From Adlercreutzia shanghongiae (GTDB taxonomy: Bacteria; Actinomycetota; Coriobacteriia; Coriobacteriales; Eggerthellaceae), in assembly GCF_035830635.1 (NCBI RefSeq), contig NZ_JAYMFI010000003.1:310001-374000 (forward strand): a DNA stretch of 64,000 nucleotides, given 5' to 3'. The position numbers and the translations under genes were made by a program. Below the pieces are notes generated by a model, which saw only the letters and a list, made by a program, of their open reading frames with translations, was not told where the DNA came from and did no database searches. How positions within the stretch are numbered: the first letter of the stretch is position 1; every line of letters starts with the position of its first letter. Positions 49,089 through 57,247 of the stretch are shown here, in pieces.

Positions 49089-49154
49089 CTATACCTGGGC
49101 TACGAAGAGCATCAAGAGGAAGATAACGCTCACCCAGGAGAGCCCGAATTCCAT
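49089..49154 (-). CDS. possible 21-residue membrane peptide
   Basis: An ATG at 49154 preceded four bases upstream by AGAGGA opens a 21-residue frame (MEFGLSWVSVIFLLMLFVAQ plus Val) that is one hydrophobic helix. It lies downstream of the second AbiE operon. Size and shape recall type I toxins or small regulatory membrane peptides, but chance cannot be excluded. Confidence 0.3.
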   Translation of the reverse strand: MEFGLSWVSVIFLLMLFVAQV

Positions 49155-49238
49155 TGCGTCCTCTGTTTCTCAAGAAAACGGTCGTCATAGATTCTGTCTC
49201 GACTTTATTACGATAGTAGATGACATATTTGCCCATGG

Positions 49239-49268
49239 CAAAACCTTCCCATATTTGGAAAGGTTTTG
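49239..49268. terminator. hairpin after the second AbiEii gene
   Basis: caaaacctt (49239-49247) and aaggttttg (49260-49268) form a perfect 9-bp stem with further pairing inside, 19 bases beyond the AbiEii stop on the reverse strand. It is AT-richer than other terminators here. Confidence 0.55.
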
Positions 49269-49287
49269 ACGCGAGACTTCCAAGGGG

Positions 49288-50115
49288 TCAGCCCTTCAGA
49301 TTCTTAGCCTCCTGCTCGAAATACCGTACAATGGCAGACGTCGCTTTTTCATGGGGCACCCCAAGCCAATCGTTCTTCGCTCGCATTAATTGGTTGCTGA
49401 ACCTACGGTTCCCAAAGACGCTCTTGAGCCTGGCTGCAATCTGCCCATAGCTAGCCTCGCGCATGGCGGCATCGTCTATCACGAGGGCATGGAGCGCTCG
49501 GCTCAGGGCCTCCTTGCGCACCCCTTTGATGATGAGCAGATAGTAGATGTCGAACACGTCCTTATATCTAGTGGAAGCGGCTCCAATTCTCAAGAGCGAC
49601 CGTAGCTTCTCTGCGACAACCTGCTCGTCGCTATCCCCGAGCAACGTCACCGACTCGTCCAGCTTGCCGAGGTCGAAGCAGATATCCTGCGCCTCGGGAG
49701 ACAGGAGCGTGTGGACGCCGATGTCCACTTTCGTGATGATAGTGGCTCCCTCAGCGTCAGTTATGCGAGCATGAACGCGCTTGCCGCTGTAGTCCTGATG
49801 CTTGAGTTCCTCTATCTTGCCCGTCAGGGAGATGCTGAAGTCTGAGGATCCGTCACTTAAGGATTTGAAAAATTTCCTGATGGAGCCATCGGTAATCGAG
49901 TACCGTACGAAGTCGAGGTCAAAGTCTGTGGTCGCACGCCTGGAGCTTTTCGAGATGTGTTGCATGAGCACGCCACCCTTGATGGTGACATTTCTCGCCA
50001 TCTGGGACTTTGCAATTAGATCGAGCATGGCATCTTGCGCGGTGCGCGCTTCAGCTTGGGCGTACGACAGTCCCTCATCGATGTAGGCGTCTCTTATCCT
50101 CGCAAGACTAGCCAT
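49288..50115 (-). CDS. AbiEii nucleotidyltransferase toxin
   Basis: The 275-residue product is a stand-alone AbiEii: VTIKGGVLMQ (Lys46-Gly48), the metal pair in RRATTDFDLDFV (Asp64, Asp66), TKVDIGV, VVAEKLRSLLRIG and TRYKDVFDIYYL. It belongs to the same family as the N-terminal part of the fusion at 35527-36858 but is clearly different in sequence and ends normally. It starts one base after the AbiEi stop. Such toxins are thought to inactivate GTP binding or tRNA by nucleotide transfer. Confidence 0.87.
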   Translation of the reverse strand: MASLARIRDAYIDEGLSYAQAEARTAQDAMLDLIAKSQMARNVTIKGGVLMQHISKSSRRATTDFDLDFVRYSITDGSIRKFFKSLSDGSSDFSISLTGKIEELKHQDYSGKRVHARITDAEGATIITKVDIGVHTLLSPEAQDICFDLGKLDESVTLLGDSDEQVVAEKLRSLLRIGAASTRYKDVFDIYYLLIIKGVRKEALSRALHALVIDDAAMREASYGQIAARLKSVFGNRRFSNQLMRAKNDWLGVPHEKATSAIVRYFEQEAKNLKG

Positions 50116-50667
50116 CTAGAGCACCTCTCTCTGCAATATATCGAACATGAAGTCATTTCTCTTGAAGAGGGCAATGTAGTCCTCGATGAGCCTGATGTCC
50201 AATTCTTCGGCTATGCGCCTGTACGAGCCAATAACCTCCTTGTAGTAATCGAGAGGAATCGACGCTTGCCGGCGCATGACCTCGACAAGAAGGCGCTCCT
50301 TGTCATAAAGGCGAACGGTCCCGTCCGGCTTCTCTACCTCGGTTGCGCCCGGATTGAGGAGATTGCCTTCGATGAAGTATTGTCGATAGCCAGGTTTCAC
50401 AATTCTGGTTGCCTCTCTGGCCGTTGCGATATGAACCTCATCCGGCATGATGTCGGTCAGTCCGTACTCATACAGCGCGCTATCCATTGTGATGACGCCC
50501 TCGGGGTATTGGATATGCGCAACAGCGAGAGGGTCGGGATGGGCGACTGAGGAATACAAGCCTCGATCCAACTTGTGGATGGATCCGTCTGCCACCGCTT
50601 TTGACAGCAGGTGCTTCGAGCCGGTTTGCTCCAGCGCTTCTTCATATGTAAACAGAGTATTACCCAT
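50116..50667 (-). CDS. AbiEi-family antitoxin
   Basis: I start at the ATG at 50667 (MGNTLFTYEEALEQTGSKHL); the 64 upstream codons of the open frame run through the operator and look non-coding. The 183-residue product has an N-terminal winged helix and the segment GVITMDSALYEYGLTDIMPDEV that matches the FSHDSALYLHDMTDH region of AbiEi at 36855. It lacks a good ribosome site, as does the other AbiEi, which fits a short or leaderless transcript beginning just after the operator. Confidence 0.82.
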   Translation of the reverse strand: MGNTLFTYEEALEQTGSKHLLSKAVADGSIHKLDRGLYSSVAHPDPLAVAHIQYPEGVITMDSALYEYGLTDIMPDEVHIATAREATRIVKPGYRQYFIEGNLLNPGATEVEKPDGTVRLYDKERLLVEVMRRQASIPLDYYKEVIGSYRRIAEELDIRLIEDYIALFKRNDFMFDILQREVL

Positions 50668-50683
50668 GGGCGAGATGTTAACG

Positions 50684-50720
50684 TAATCATACACATTAAT
50701 CAAGTTAGTGTGTATGATTA
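50684..50720 (-). promoter_or_regulatory. inverted-repeat operator of the second AbiE operon
   Basis: taatcatacaca (50684-50695) and its exact inverse (50709-50720) are 13 bases apart, 16 bases before the AbiEi start. On the reverse strand the arm contains TATGAT, a good -10. Position and size resemble the operator at 37449-37507, although the sequences differ. Confidence 0.82.
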
Positions 50721-50867
50721 GGGAAACATTAGCTTCACGTAGTCTTGTTGAATTCCTGGGCTGGTGCAAGTGCAAGAGGCGAATGCTGGCATCGTATATT
50801 CGGGGTTGTGACAGTCGCGCTGGCGAATGGCGAAAGATGCCAGATAGCGAGAAGGCCAAGATGCAAG

Positions 50868-50899
50868 AAGCGCTCCTGGGCGGATGCCGGGGAGCGCTT
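50868..50899 (-). terminator. terminator of the GMP synthase gene
   Basis: aagcgctcc (50868-50876) and its inverse (50891-50899) form a 9-bp stem 37 bases beyond the guaA stop on the reverse strand, followed by cttgcatctt. Confidence 0.55.
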
Positions 50900-50936
50900 C
50901 GGGTTTCGACAACTTAACCGCGAGATAGCGAGGATC

Positions 50937-51917
50937 CTACTCCCACTCCACCGTCCCAACAGGTTTCGGGGTGAGGTCGTAGCAGACGCGGCAGATGCCG
51001 GGGACTTCGTGGGTGATGCGGTCGGTCATGCGCTTGAGCAGGGCCCAATCCAGCTCGGGCACCTCGGCGGTCATGACGTCCACGGTGTTGATGGCGCGGA
51101 TGATGGCCGGCCACTCGTAGGCGCGCTCGCCGTCGCGCACGCCGGTGGCGCGCATGTCGGGCACCACGGCGAAGTACTGCCAGGCGCCCACGTTCGCCGC
51201 TTCCATCTCCTCGCGCACGATGGCGTCGGCCTCGCGCAGCGCTTCCAGGCGGTCGCGGGTGATGGCGCCGAGGCAGCGCACGCCCAAGCCCGGGCCGGGG
51301 AAGGGCTGGCGCTCCACCATATTCTCGGGCAGACCCAGCTCGCGGCCGACGACGCGCACCTCGTCCTTGTACAGCAGCTTCACGGGCTCCACCAGGCCGA
51401 ACTGCAGGTCCTCCGGCAGGCCGCCCACGTTGTGGTGTGCCTTCACGCCGTCCTTCGACTCCAGAATGTCGGGATAAATGGTGCCCTGGCCGAGGAAGTC
51501 TACCTCGTCGCCCACCTTGCGGGCCTCTTCCTCGAACACGCGGATGAACTCGCCGCCGATGATCTTGCGCTTGGTCTCGGGCTCGTCCACGCCGGCCAAA
51601 AGGTCCAGGAAGCGGTCGGTGGCGTCCACGTACACCAGGTTCGCGTCCATCTGGTTCTGGAACACGTCGATGACCTGCTCGGACTCGCCCTTGCGCATAA
51701 GCCCGTGGTTCACGTGCACGCACACGAGGTTCTTCCCGATGGCGCGGATCAGCAGCGCGGCCACCACCGAGGAGTCCACACCGCCGGACAGCGCCAGCAG
51801 CACCTTCTTGTCGCCCACCTGCTCGCGAATGGCGGCTACCTGCTCGTCGATAAATGCCTGGGCGAGTTCGGGCGTGGTGATGCGCTCCATGTCTTCGGGG
51901 CGAACGTTCTCATCCAT
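50937..51917 (-). CDS. guaA: GMP synthase ATP-pyrophosphatase subunit, no glutaminase domain
   Basis: I start at the ATG at 51917, behind AGGAGG. The 326-residue product contains the ATP-PPase loop LALSGGVDSSV (residues 42-52), the substrate-side GQGTIYPDILES, the PGPGLGVRCLG segment and the dimerisation end VCYDLTPKPVGTVEWE, so it is the synthetase half of GMP synthase converting XMP to GMP. The class I glutamine amidotransferase domain of ordinary bacterial GuaA (about 190 N-terminal residues) is absent, and the upstream DNA does not encode it. It must therefore use a separate glutaminase subunit, as archaea do, or free ammonia. Confidence 0.92.
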   Translation of the reverse strand: MDENVRPEDMERITTPELAQAFIDEQVAAIREQVGDKKVLLALSGGVDSSVVAALLIRAIGKNLVCVHVNHGLMRKGESEQVIDVFQNQMDANLVYVDATDRFLDLLAGVDEPETKRKIIGGEFIRVFEEEARKVGDEVDFLGQGTIYPDILESKDGVKAHHNVGGLPEDLQFGLVEPVKLLYKDEVRVVGRELGLPENMVERQPFPGPGLGVRCLGAITRDRLEALREADAIVREEMEAANVGAWQYFAVVPDMRATGVRDGERAYEWPAIIRAINTVDVMTAEVPELDWALLKRMTDRITHEVPGICRVCYDLTPKPVGTVEWE

Positions 51918-52107
51918 GGGGACCTCCTCGGGGGTCTGCGTCGGCTTTTCCGTTGGGGGAATTATAGCGAAAGACCGCTGTGACGGGGGCGTGACAGGGC
52001 CGCAACAGAGAAGCGGGGCCCCTTGGCGGCGCGCACGTTCCATTCATAATGGAAAACGTCATGGAAAGCGAGACTTGCGACGGCCGGTATGCGGAAGGGA
52101 GGTGCTC

Positions 52108-54324
52108 GTGGCGACATTGGAATTCGCGTTGGTGGTGCTGGCCTGCGTGATCGGGTCGGCCACGCTGTGCCAGCTGGCGCCGCGCCTGTCGTTGCCGCTC
52201 GTGCAGATCGCCGTGGGCTGCGCGGTGGCGCTCGTGGTGCCCGGCGTCCGCGAGGTGCACATCTCTTCCGAGTTGTTTCTGGTGCTGTTCATCGCGCCGC
52301 TGCTGTTCGACGAGGCCCGCTCCACCGACCCGCGGCAGCTGTGGGAAAACAAGGGCGCCATCCTGTCGCTGGCTGTGGGGCTCGTGCTGGTCACCGTGCT
52401 CGTGGTGGGCTTCGTGCTGAACTGGTTCGTGCCCTCCATTCCGCTGGCCGCCGCCTTCGCCTGCGCCGCCGCCCTGGCCCCCACCGACGCGGCGGCCGTG
52501 GGCGCGCTCGCCTCGTCGGTGAGCCTGAAGAAGCGCCAGTCCACGCTGCTCTCGGGCGAGTCGCTCATCAACGACGCCTCGGGCGTGGTGGCCTTCCAGT
52601 TCGCCAGCGCCGCCGCGCTCACGGGCACCTTCTCGGCGCTTGATGCGGGAGGCGAGTTCCTGCGGCTGTTCTTCGGTGGCATCGCCGTGGGCGCGGCGCT
52701 CGGCTTGGCGGGGCGCCTCTTGGTGCGCCTGCTGCGGCGCGGCGGCTACGAGAGCACCACTACCAACGTGCTCTACGAGGTGTTCTCGCCCTTCTTCGTG
52801 TTCCTGTTCGCGGAATGGCTCGGCACCTCTGGCATTCTGGCTGTGGTGGCCGCGGGGCTCGTCATGGCCGAGCGGCAGCAGAGGCTCACCTCCGCTTCGG
52901 CGGCCCAGCGCCAGCTCGTGTCCAACGGGTTCTGGCGCATCATCGTGTTCCTCATCAACTCCGTGGTGTTCACGCTGCTGGGCATGGAGCTGCCCCAGGC
53001 CTTCACGCCCGCCATCGCCGACAACTTCTCGCTGCCGTTCCTTCTGGGGGTGGTGGCGCTCGTCACGGTGCTCATCATGGGCTGTCGCTTTGCGTGGGCA
53101 CTCGCCATGGAGGCGGTCCACCGCATCGCGCTGCGCCGCCGGCGCGGGCGGAAGCTGCGCCAGCGATCGTCGAAGATCGAGACCGTCGACACCAACCAGC
53201 CTTCCCCGACGCCGCACCTGCGTCATAAGCGGCCCCATTGGCGCGAGCGCGTGGGCAGCCTGCTGCGCAACGCCGCGGCGCTCACCGTAGGCGGCCCGAA
53301 GGGCGCGGTCACCCTCTCTATCATTTTCACGCTGCCGCTCACCATGGCCGACGGCGCCACGCCTTTTCCCGACCGTGACCTCATCGTGTTCCTCACGGCG
53401 AGTGTCGTGCTGTGCACGTTGCTTCTGGCCGATGGACTCTTGCCCCGCCTGGCGCCGCGAACGGAAAGCGCTGCCAACGAGGACGACCTGCGCCGTGCCG
53501 CTATCCGCGTGCTGGAGGGGACGCTGCGCGAGCTGCAGGCCATGCTGGATGCCGACGACACGTCCCAGTACGACCCGGCCCTGCGGCTGACCATCGCCCA
53601 GTACCGCATTCGGCTCATCCACGAGCGCGAGGCCCAAAGCGACGGCTGCGGAAAATCGCTCGAGGAGCTTTCCCGGGCCGTGCGCGAGGTGCAGCAGAAG
53701 CGCGCCGACGAGCTGCAGAAAGCGGCCGGCCTCAGCGTGGGGGTGAGCACGCCCTACTACGCCACGCTGCGCCGCATTCGCCGCTCCATCGGCTACGACG
53801 GCACCGACGTGAATGTGGGTTCGCGCTTCGGCAGCCTGCGCGGCCGAGCGGCCCTCTTGTGGCAGCGCACGCGGCCGGGAACGGTGGAAACCGACCAGGA
53901 CGAGCGCATTTACTACGACACCTGCCTGTTCGCCATTCAGTTGGAACACGCCGCCATCGACTACCTGCAGGATATCGCCGCGCGGGACGACGGCCGCAAG
54001 AAGGCCGCCACAGCGCTTCTGGAAGAGCATCGCATGGCCTTGAACTCGCTGTGGAACCGCATCAACTACGGGCAGGACGTGAAGCAGGCCGACCGCCCCG
54101 ACATCACCGTCGGTCCCCACGAGAGCCTGCCCGAGGGCATGGAGCCGCTGTTCGGCAAGCAGTTCGCCGAGGCCGCCCGCTATGCCGACGAGGTGGACGC
54201 CGACGCGCTCTCCATCGAGCTCGACCAGATTCGCCACCTGCAGGAGCACGGCGAGATATCCCTGCCCATCGCGAATGCCCTGCGCCAACGCGTCTACGTC
54301 CTCCAAATGACGCTGGGGGAGTAG
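52108..54324 (+). CDS. CPA1-family Na+(K+)/H+ antiporter with long cytosolic tail
   Basis: A GTG at 52108 follows AAGGGAGG by five bases. The 738-residue product has about twelve membrane helices with the CPA1 landmarks ALAPTDAAAVGAL (unwound helix with the ion-binding Asp), LLSGESLINDASGVV (second Asp) and GGPKGAVTLSI. From about residue 440 a 300-residue helical cytosolic domain follows (LRRAAIRVLEGTLRELQAM...), as in NhaP/NhaK-type antiporters. It exchanges sodium or potassium for protons. It is divergent from guaA. Confidence 0.9.
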   Translation: MATLEFALVVLACVIGSATLCQLAPRLSLPLVQIAVGCAVALVVPGVREVHISSELFLVLFIAPLLFDEARSTDPRQLWENKGAILSLAVGLVLVTVLVVGFVLNWFVPSIPLAAAFACAAALAPTDAAAVGALASSVSLKKRQSTLLSGESLINDASGVVAFQFASAAALTGTFSALDAGGEFLRLFFGGIAVGAALGLAGRLLVRLLRRGGYESTTTNVLYEVFSPFFVFLFAEWLGTSGILAVVAAGLVMAERQQRLTSASAAQRQLVSNGFWRIIVFLINSVVFTLLGMELPQAFTPAIADNFSLPFLLGVVALVTVLIMGCRFAWALAMEAVHRIALRRRRGRKLRQRSSKIETVDTNQPSPTPHLRHKRPHWRERVGSLLRNAAALTVGGPKGAVTLSIIFTLPLTMADGATPFPDRDLIVFLTASVVLCTLLLADGLLPRLAPRTESAANEDDLRRAAIRVLEGTLRELQAMLDADDTSQYDPALRLTIAQYRIRLIHEREAQSDGCGKSLEELSRAVREVQQKRADELQKAAGLSVGVSTPYYATLRRIRRSIGYDGTDVNVGSRFGSLRGRAALLWQRTRPGTVETDQDERIYYDTCLFAIQLEHAAIDYLQDIAARDDGRKKAATALLEEHRMALNSLWNRINYGQDVKQADRPDITVGPHESLPEGMEPLFGKQFAEAARYADEVDADALSIELDQIRHLQEHGEISLPIANALRQRVYVLQMTLGE

Positions 54325-54330
54325 GGGGCG

Positions 54331-54687
54331 CTATTGCTCGTCGCTCAGCAGTTGGCGGCAAAGCCTCTCAAGCTCCGGGATGCTTTCCGTGGCGGTTACC
54401 CAGATAATTTCCGGTTTGAGTTTGCCGTATCCGTGGGCGATGCGGTTTCTCAATCCGTAGGCCTGGCTCCAGATTTCAGCAGGGTGCATCTCTTGCAGCG
54501 CGTCGTAATAGCCACCACCGCCAACAAGTTCGCCAATTTGGAAGATCGGCATCAGCACGAGATCAAGATAATCATTGTTGGTGGCGATGTTTTCTGCGGT
54601 GATGCCATATCGTTCAATGCGATCCGACACGCTTTCGCAAAGGGGGAGCATCAGTTCGAGGCATTCAATCGCGTCAGGATTTCGCAT
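54331..54687 (-). CDS. hepT: HepT-family toxin (DUF86)
   Basis: The 118-residue product is all helical and has the catalytic motif R-x4-H-x-Y as RNRIAHGY (Arg80, His85, Tyr87). HepT proteins are ribonuclease toxins that MntA inactivates by adding AMP to the tyrosine. The start at 54687 lies inside the mntA gene (14-base overlap), so translation is coupled; no separate ribosome site is seen. Confidence 0.9.
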   Translation of the reverse strand: MRNPDAIECLELMLPLCESVSDRIERYGITAENIATNNDYLDLVLMPIFQIGELVGGGGYYDALQEMHPAEIWSQAYGLRNRIAHGYGKLKPEIIWVTATESIPELERLCRQLLSDEQ

Positions 54688-54976
54688 AAAGGAGCTTCCT
54701 GTCTTTGAGATAACGCTGCTGGGCACGCGGGTAGAAAGAATCGCACCCGCACACAACGTCGACGGAGCGTCCAAGTGCCTTTTCAAGAGCAACGCCAAGG
54801 CCCCCGAGAGAGAAAAGCGTGAACGAGTCGCCGCACTCGATGCAGATGTCGACGTCCGAGTCCTCATCGGCCTCTTTGCGTGCATAGGAGCCGAACAGAT
54901 AGGCCTCCATAATGTCGTACCGAGGCATTACCTCGCAGACAGCCGAGGAAATGGTATGTTCATCCAGCACTCTCAT
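54674..54976 (-). CDS. mntA: MntA-family antitoxin nucleotidyltransferase
   Basis: The 100-residue product has the minimal nucleotidyltransferase fold with AYLFGSYARKEADEDSDVDI (GSYAR 29-33 and the metal pair Asp41/Asp43). MntA antitoxins transfer AMP to the HepT tyrosine and so silence it. It heads the two-gene operon. A TACACT -10-like hexamer lies a short way before the ATG, giving a short leader. Confidence 0.9.
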   Translation of the reverse strand: MRVLDEHTISSAVCEVMPRYDIMEAYLFGSYARKEADEDSDVDICIECGDSFTLFSLGGLGVALEKALGRSVDVVCGCDSFYPRAQQRYLKDRKLLYAKS

Positions 54977-55074
54977 GGCGTCAGTGTACCATAGAGCGGC
55001 GATATTGAGCGATGGCGTATCGCCTTCACGCCGTCACGTCCTTTGGCGCAGCGCGTCAAGCTGTACGAGTACGG

Positions 55075-55080
55075 TATAAT
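55075..55080 (+). promoter_or_regulatory. promoter of the yjdF transcript
   Basis: A perfect TATAAT lies at 55075-55080, about seven bases before the expected transcript start and just upstream of the riboswitch. The -35 is poor. Confidence 0.6.
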
Positions 55081-55087
55081 CAGCTCA

Positions 55088-55175
55088 CCAGAGATGAAAA
55101 CACAGTCCCCGTCGGGTAGTCGTGGGCGTGCGGCGCATCTGCCGCATCAGTAACCTGCCTCCTTGGTTGTCCCTT
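55088..55175 (+). promoter_or_regulatory. yjdF riboswitch aptamer
   Basis: The leader contains the landmark blocks of the yjdF motif in order: GAGATGAAAACACAGTCC (55091-55108), GGGTAGTC (55114-55121), a variable stem (gtgcggc with gccgcat, 55128-55147) and AGTAACCTGCCTCC (55149-55162). The yjdF RNA binds planar azaaromatic compounds and controls yjdF-type genes, and this copy lies directly before one. The AAAGGAGG ribosome site (55197-55204) is 25 to 30 bases beyond the aptamer, so control is probably at translation. This identification is from memory of the consensus. Confidence 0.85.
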
Positions 55176-55212
55176 CTCTGCATGGTGGATCTACATAAAG
55201 GAGGAACAAACC

Positions 55213-55632
55213 ATGCAGATCAGCGTGTCGTCCACCCTGACCGTATTTCATGACGGCCAATTTTGGGTGGGAATCGTAGAGCACATCGAGGACAAAAAAA
55301 TGGGCGCCGTGCGCATTGTATTTGGCGCGGAACCATCTGACGAGGAAGTGCTCCGCTTCGTTATTGAGAAATGGCATACGCTGACGTTCGGTGGTAGTCA
55401 GAACGCCGACGCAAAGCCTGCGGCGAAAAACCCGAAGCGCCGGCAGAGGGAGGTGTCGAAGGCGCTCAAGCAACCGTCTGCAAGCACGAAAGCACAGAGC
55501 GCGTTGGCGGAACAGCGTGAGGCGATGAAGCATAAGTCGGCGCGGGAGCGCAAACAGAAGCGCGAGGAAGAGAAGCGACTCCGCTTTGAGCAGCGTGCCG
55601 AAAAACGCAAAGAGAAGAAGCGGGGGCGTTAG
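55213..55632 (+). CDS. yjdF: YjdF family protein (DUF2992)
   Basis: AAAGGAGG precedes the ATG. The 139-residue product has a short beta-rich N-terminus typical of YjdF (LTVFHDGQFWVGIVEHIEDKK, then VRIVFGAEPSDEEVLRFVIEKWHTL) and a long highly basic, helical tail from residue 65 (KRRQREVSK... to KKRGR). The family's biochemistry is unknown; its control by azaaromatic-sensing RNA suggests a detoxification role. It is the only gene of the transcript. Confidence 0.9.
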   Translation: MQISVSSTLTVFHDGQFWVGIVEHIEDKKMGAVRIVFGAEPSDEEVLRFVIEKWHTLTFGGSQNADAKPAAKNPKRRQREVSKALKQPSASTKAQSALAEQREAMKHKSARERKQKREEEKRLRFEQRAEKRKEKKRGR

Positions 55633-55864
55633 CTGGCGAGCCCGCGGCGCAAATGTGTCGAGGCTATCAGGCGAGTAGGATCCTCAGGCGGCATACCTGT
55701 GACGAACGGGGAGGCACGATAGCGGGGACGGTTGCGGGTTTCTGTTGACGGCTACGAGGAATCGGGCGTTTCGATGTGCGGCGCCATAATCAAAAGCTTG
55801 ACTAAGAAACGAAAGGGTAGCCCAGGGGAAATGACCCTGGGCTACCGGGATAGATATGCTTGAG
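55633..55864. other. 232-base intergenic region with a hairpin terminator
   Basis: No gene is seen. The hairpin at 55816-55846 (arm ggtagcccaggg, 12 bp, loop 7) lies before the reverse-strand gene end at 55865 and has T-rich DNA on its reverse-strand exit side, so it ends that gene. Confidence 0.6.
55816..55846 (-). terminator. terminator of the gene at 55865
   Basis: A perfect 12-bp stem (55816-55827 with 55835-55846) with a seven-base loop; on the reverse strand it is followed by ctttcgtttctt. It lies 18 bases beyond the stop codon. Confidence 0.7.
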
Positions 55865-56353
55865 CTATTTCTTCATGTAGTTGACTCCGAGAATGGTTAG
55901 CGGAACTCCAATTGCGGCAAGAAGAATCGCGCCAGAATGGTCGTAGAGATTGATCTTGAACTTGCGCTTGTCAGAGCATTCGGTGTGTGCGTGGTTCTTG
56001 TTCGCCTCAAGCCTCTGGTAGCACCTCTCCCGCTCATCTTCGCTGATGCTTGGGTCGTTGATCCGCTCCCAGCATCGTTTGTCGTCCTCGGACAGCATAT
56101 CCATCATCGACTCGTGCGTCTTCGACTCATCCTCAAGAAATGCCGGGATTTTGTCGAGCAAACTCTTGACCGATGCGGCTGCGTTGCCTGCTGCTGCCGG
56201 GAACTGCTCAGTAACTAGCCGCGCTGTTTCCGATGGCATATTTCTCAGATCTGAGACGAGGTTAAGCAGCTTAGTCTTTTTGACCTTCCGGAAGTCTCCG
56301 TCCAGGTCGAGGTTGTCGCTTACATACTGCTCGGTGCTGATCGTGCTTTTCAT
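55865..56353 (-). CDS. hypothetical protein with C-terminal membrane anchor
   Basis: I start at the ATG at 56353 (MKSTISTEQYVSDNLDLD), behind a GAGGGGG site. The 162-residue product is helical and charged, with a glutamate/lysine-rich middle, and ends in one membrane helix (GAILLAAIGVPLTILGV) and a basic tail. I do not recognise the family. It follows the 82-residue gene on the same strand and lies next to the XRE regulator at 56756, which may control it. Confidence 0.65.
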   Translation of the reverse strand: MKSTISTEQYVSDNLDLDGDFRKVKKTKLLNLVSDLRNMPSETARLVTEQFPAAAGNAAASVKSLLDKIPAFLEDESKTHESMMDMLSEDDKRCWERINDPSISEDERERCYQRLEANKNHAHTECSDKRKFKINLYDHSGAILLAAIGVPLTILGVNYMKK

Positions 56354-56373
56354 GTTTCTATCCCCCTCAATTC

Positions 56374-56622
56374 TCAAATCAGCTCATCCTTGTGCCTGTA
56401 AAGGAAGCGGTGCGTTTCCGCGTCGTCGGCGACCCACTCGTCGTCGAAGCGACTGTCCGCCCAGGACGTCTTTCCGCGCGCCCTGACGTGGAGCTCGCCG
56501 TCTTCGATGCTGTAGTCGCGCTGCTCTCGGAAGTTCCTCCCCTCGTAGTAGGTCGAGGTGGTGAACCCGTCGTTGTCGTCCAGCAGCTGCTGTCGCACGG
56601 CCTTCGTCAATCTCAGTCCCAT
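56374..56622 (-). CDS. small hypothetical protein
   Basis: I start at the ATG at 56622, because AAGGAG lies just upstream. The 82-residue product (MGLRLTKAVRQQLLDDNDGF, then TTSTYYEGRNFREQRDYSIE and an acidic basic-mixed end) is soluble and of unknown family. It is 20 bases upstream of the next gene on the same strand (55865-56353). The two form a small operon divergent from the XRE gene at 56756. Confidence 0.62.
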   Translation of the reverse strand: MGLRLTKAVRQQLLDDNDGFTTSTYYEGRNFREQRDYSIEDGELHVRARGKTSWADSRFDDEWVADDAETHRFLYRHKDELI

Positions 56623-56755
56623 GGTTATCTCCTTTGTTCGGGTGCTTCGATGTTTCATATTCTGACGTTTAAGGGGAAAATGGATACATGCAGGATTCGC
56701 GAAAAACAGGTGTCGTTTTCCTCATTTTTCGCGAAAAGTAAGAAGGGTTTTCGCG

Positions 56756-57247
56756 ATGGCCGAAAAGAAGGAAAAGGAATACTCGAGCCTATACGAGCAA
56801 ATCAGACACGAAAAGTTGAATTGGACCAGGGCAAAGGCCTCTCTTGAACTGAAATGCATCGACGAGAACAGGCTTGAGCGGATTGAGAAGAATCGCGCCG
56901 CCATAAGGCCAGATGAGGTGCTTATCATGGCGGAAGTCTACGACGAGCCCTCTCTGTGCAATTACTATTGCGCGATGCAGTGCCCGATCGGGAAAGACGG
57001 GGAAGTTCCTTATATCGAACAGCCCGAGCAGTCAGAGCTGCCGATAATCGTTTTGCGGATGATAGCATCGCTCAACAGCACGAGCCAGATGAAGGACAGG
57101 CTCATCGAGATTGCCGCCGATGGGGATGTCACTGATGATGAATTGGAGGAGTTCGAGGTAATACGCCGAGAGCTGGAAAAGATAACGTCGACGGTTAAGA
57201 CGTTAGAGATGTGGGCCGATAAGACAATCAAGAGAGAGGCGAAATGA
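56756..57247 (+). CDS. small regulator with a cysteine-rich XRE-like fold
   Basis: The 163-residue product has an N-terminal helical part in which SSLYEQIRHEKLNWTRAKASLELKCIDENRLERIE reads as a divergent helix-turn-helix, then RPDEVLIMAEVYDEPSLCNYYCAMQCPIG with three cysteines in the family spacing. The rest is acidic and helical (RDRLIEIAADGDVTDDELEEFEVIRRELEKI). Similar proteins are common in Firmicutes and Actinobacteria near mobile genes and are annotated as XRE regulators. A 32-residue membrane peptide gene overlaps its stop codon. Confidence 0.75.
   Translation: MAEKKEKEYSSLYEQIRHEKLNWTRAKASLELKCIDENRLERIEKNRAAIRPDEVLIMAEVYDEPSLCNYYCAMQCPIGKDGEVPYIEQPEQSELPIIVLRMIASLNSTSQMKDRLIEIAADGDVTDDELEEFEVIRRELEKITSTVKTLEMWADKTIKREAK

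Noticed and set aside
49089..49154. Likeness of the 21-residue peptide to an immunoglobulin leader (MEFGLSWV)
   Set aside because: Chance similarity of a short hydrophobic peptide; the DNA context is plainly bacterial, so contamination is not indicated.
50668..50859. 64-residue extension of the second AbiEi
   Set aside because: The stretch contains the inverted-repeat operator and its translation has no match to AbiEi; the ATG at 50667 gives the normal N-terminus.
51910..54306. 798-codon open frame on the reverse strand
   Set aside because: It mirrors the CPA1 antiporter gene, whose motifs and ribosome site are clear; the antisense translation is low-complexity.
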